From contig JACNKY010000373.1 of assembly GCA_014381795.1 (NCBI GenBank), positions 1 through 5,431 on the forward strand: a stretch of DNA of 5,431 bases, in the 5' to 3' direction. Below the pieces are notes generated by a model. It made no database searches. It worked only from the letters and a program-made list of their open reading frames with translations, and had not been told where the DNA came from. The first letter of the stretch is position 1. The number at the start of each line of letters is the position of its first letter. Below, piece by piece: positions 4,992-5,431 of the stretch. A program made the translations under genes and the position numbers. Origin of the DNA: Pseudomonadota bacterium. Its GTDB lineage: Bacteria; SAR324; NAC60-12.

Positions 4992-5431
4992 ATGAAAATC
5001 GTTACAATTCCCTGTCTGCAGGATAATTTCGCGTATCTGCTGATTTGTACAAAAACCCAGCAGGCGGCCATAGTGGATCCCTCAGAAGCTGCTCCTGTGA
5101 TCAATGAAATTGAAAGACAGGGGGTGAAATTAACTACGATACTTAACACTCATCATCACTGGGATCACGTGGGCGGGAATCAAGACTTAAATGCAAAATA
5201 TTCGCAATTATTAATTTTCGGTCATCACTCAGACAGAGATAGAATTCCGGGACAAACAGAGTTCCTGAAAAGTGGTGATGAGGTACACTTTGGCGAACAG
5301 CGCGGAACATTTCTGCACAACCCGGGACATACTTCTGGCGCCCTAACTTATGTATTCGGTAAAACCGCTTTTACCGGAGACACGTTGTTTGCTGCAGGTT
5401 GCGGACGGCTTTTTGAAGGTACACCGGCTCA
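4992..5431 (+). CDS. gloB: Hydroxyacylglutathione hydrolase (glyoxalase II), 3' end beyond window
   Basis: This enzyme hydrolyses S-D-lactoylglutathione to D-lactate and glutathione, the second step of methylglyoxal detoxification. It is a cytoplasmic metallo-beta-lactamase-fold protein. The window holds the first 146 codons of an expected 250 or so. The N-terminus MKIVTIPCLQDNFAYLL is typical of the family. The dinuclear metal motif THHHWDH (53-59) supplies His54, His56, Asp58 and His59. PGHTSG (111-116) supplies His113, and TGDTLF (128-133) supplies bridging Asp130. GCGRLFEGT (136-144) is a glyoxalase II hallmark that separates it from generic MBL hydrolases. The last metal His and the glutathione-binding C-terminal helices lie beyond the edge. 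The residue before PGHTSG is Asn110, where Thr is more common; this is a mild variant. The gene is the last visible member of the metK cluster. Confidence 0.93.
   Translation, partial: MKIVTIPCLQDNFAYLLICTKTQQAAIVDPSEAAPVINEIERQGVKLTTILNTHHHWDHVGGNQDLNAKYSQLLIFGHHSDRDRIPGQTEFLKSGDEVHFGEQRGTFLHNPGHTSGALTYVFGKTAFTGDTLFAAGCGRLFEGTPA

Noticed and set aside
4895..5149. Minus-strand open frame across the xseA-gloB junction
   Set aside because: It overlaps two strongly supported genes on the opposite strand and resembles no known protein.
1..5431. Defence system, mobile element, CRISPR array or phage genes
   Set aside because: Every sizeable gene belongs to a recognised housekeeping or lipoprotein family. 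No transposase, integrase, terminal repeat, spaced direct repeat or toxin-antitoxin-like pair was seen.

Overview
This window looks like a chromosomal housekeeping region from a Gram-negative, probably proteobacterial, organism of low to moderate GC. The evidence is a lipobox-bearing envelope lipoprotein of the DUF6279 type and an E. coli-like metK, aroE, xseA and gloB. The HPr protein carries both His15 and the Ser46 context that HPr kinase recognises. That is usual in Firmicutes, but also occurs in alpha-, beta- and deltaproteobacteria and related lineages. A deltaproteobacterial or SAR324-like source would fit, but this is a guess: the sequence has no rRNA or lineage marker. No mobile element, CRISPR array, tRNA or rRNA was seen.

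Layout, all on the + strand. Positions 1-275 are AT-rich and hold no supportable gene. They contain several inverted repeats (15-51, 74-128, 125-147, 172-184) and a possible extended -10 promoter near 229-237. Positions 276-1112 encode a lipoprotein. A weak terminator-like hairpin spans its stop codon (1093-1134), followed by a reasonable promoter (1144-1171).

From 1210 to the right edge there are five tightly packed genes: metK (S-adenosylmethionine synthase), ptsH (HPr), aroE (shikimate dehydrogenase), xseA (exonuclease VII large subunit) and the first 146 codons of gloB (hydroxyacylglutathione hydrolase, glyoxalase II). The successive gaps are 3, -4, 18 and 9 bases, so this reads as one operon driven from upstream of metK.

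The genes do not form one pathway. They cover methyl-donor supply, carbon/nitrogen-status phosphosignalling, aromatic precursor synthesis, DNA repair and methylglyoxal detoxification. This looks like a growth-linked housekeeping operon rather than a dedicated new system. The points most worth a second look are HPr embedded between metK and aroE without other PTS genes, the low-complexity N-terminal extension of XseA, the LTxxQ-like motifs in the lipoprotein, and the two mutually exclusive hairpins upstream of the lipoprotein. I see no convincing evidence of a previously undescribed defence or mobile system.
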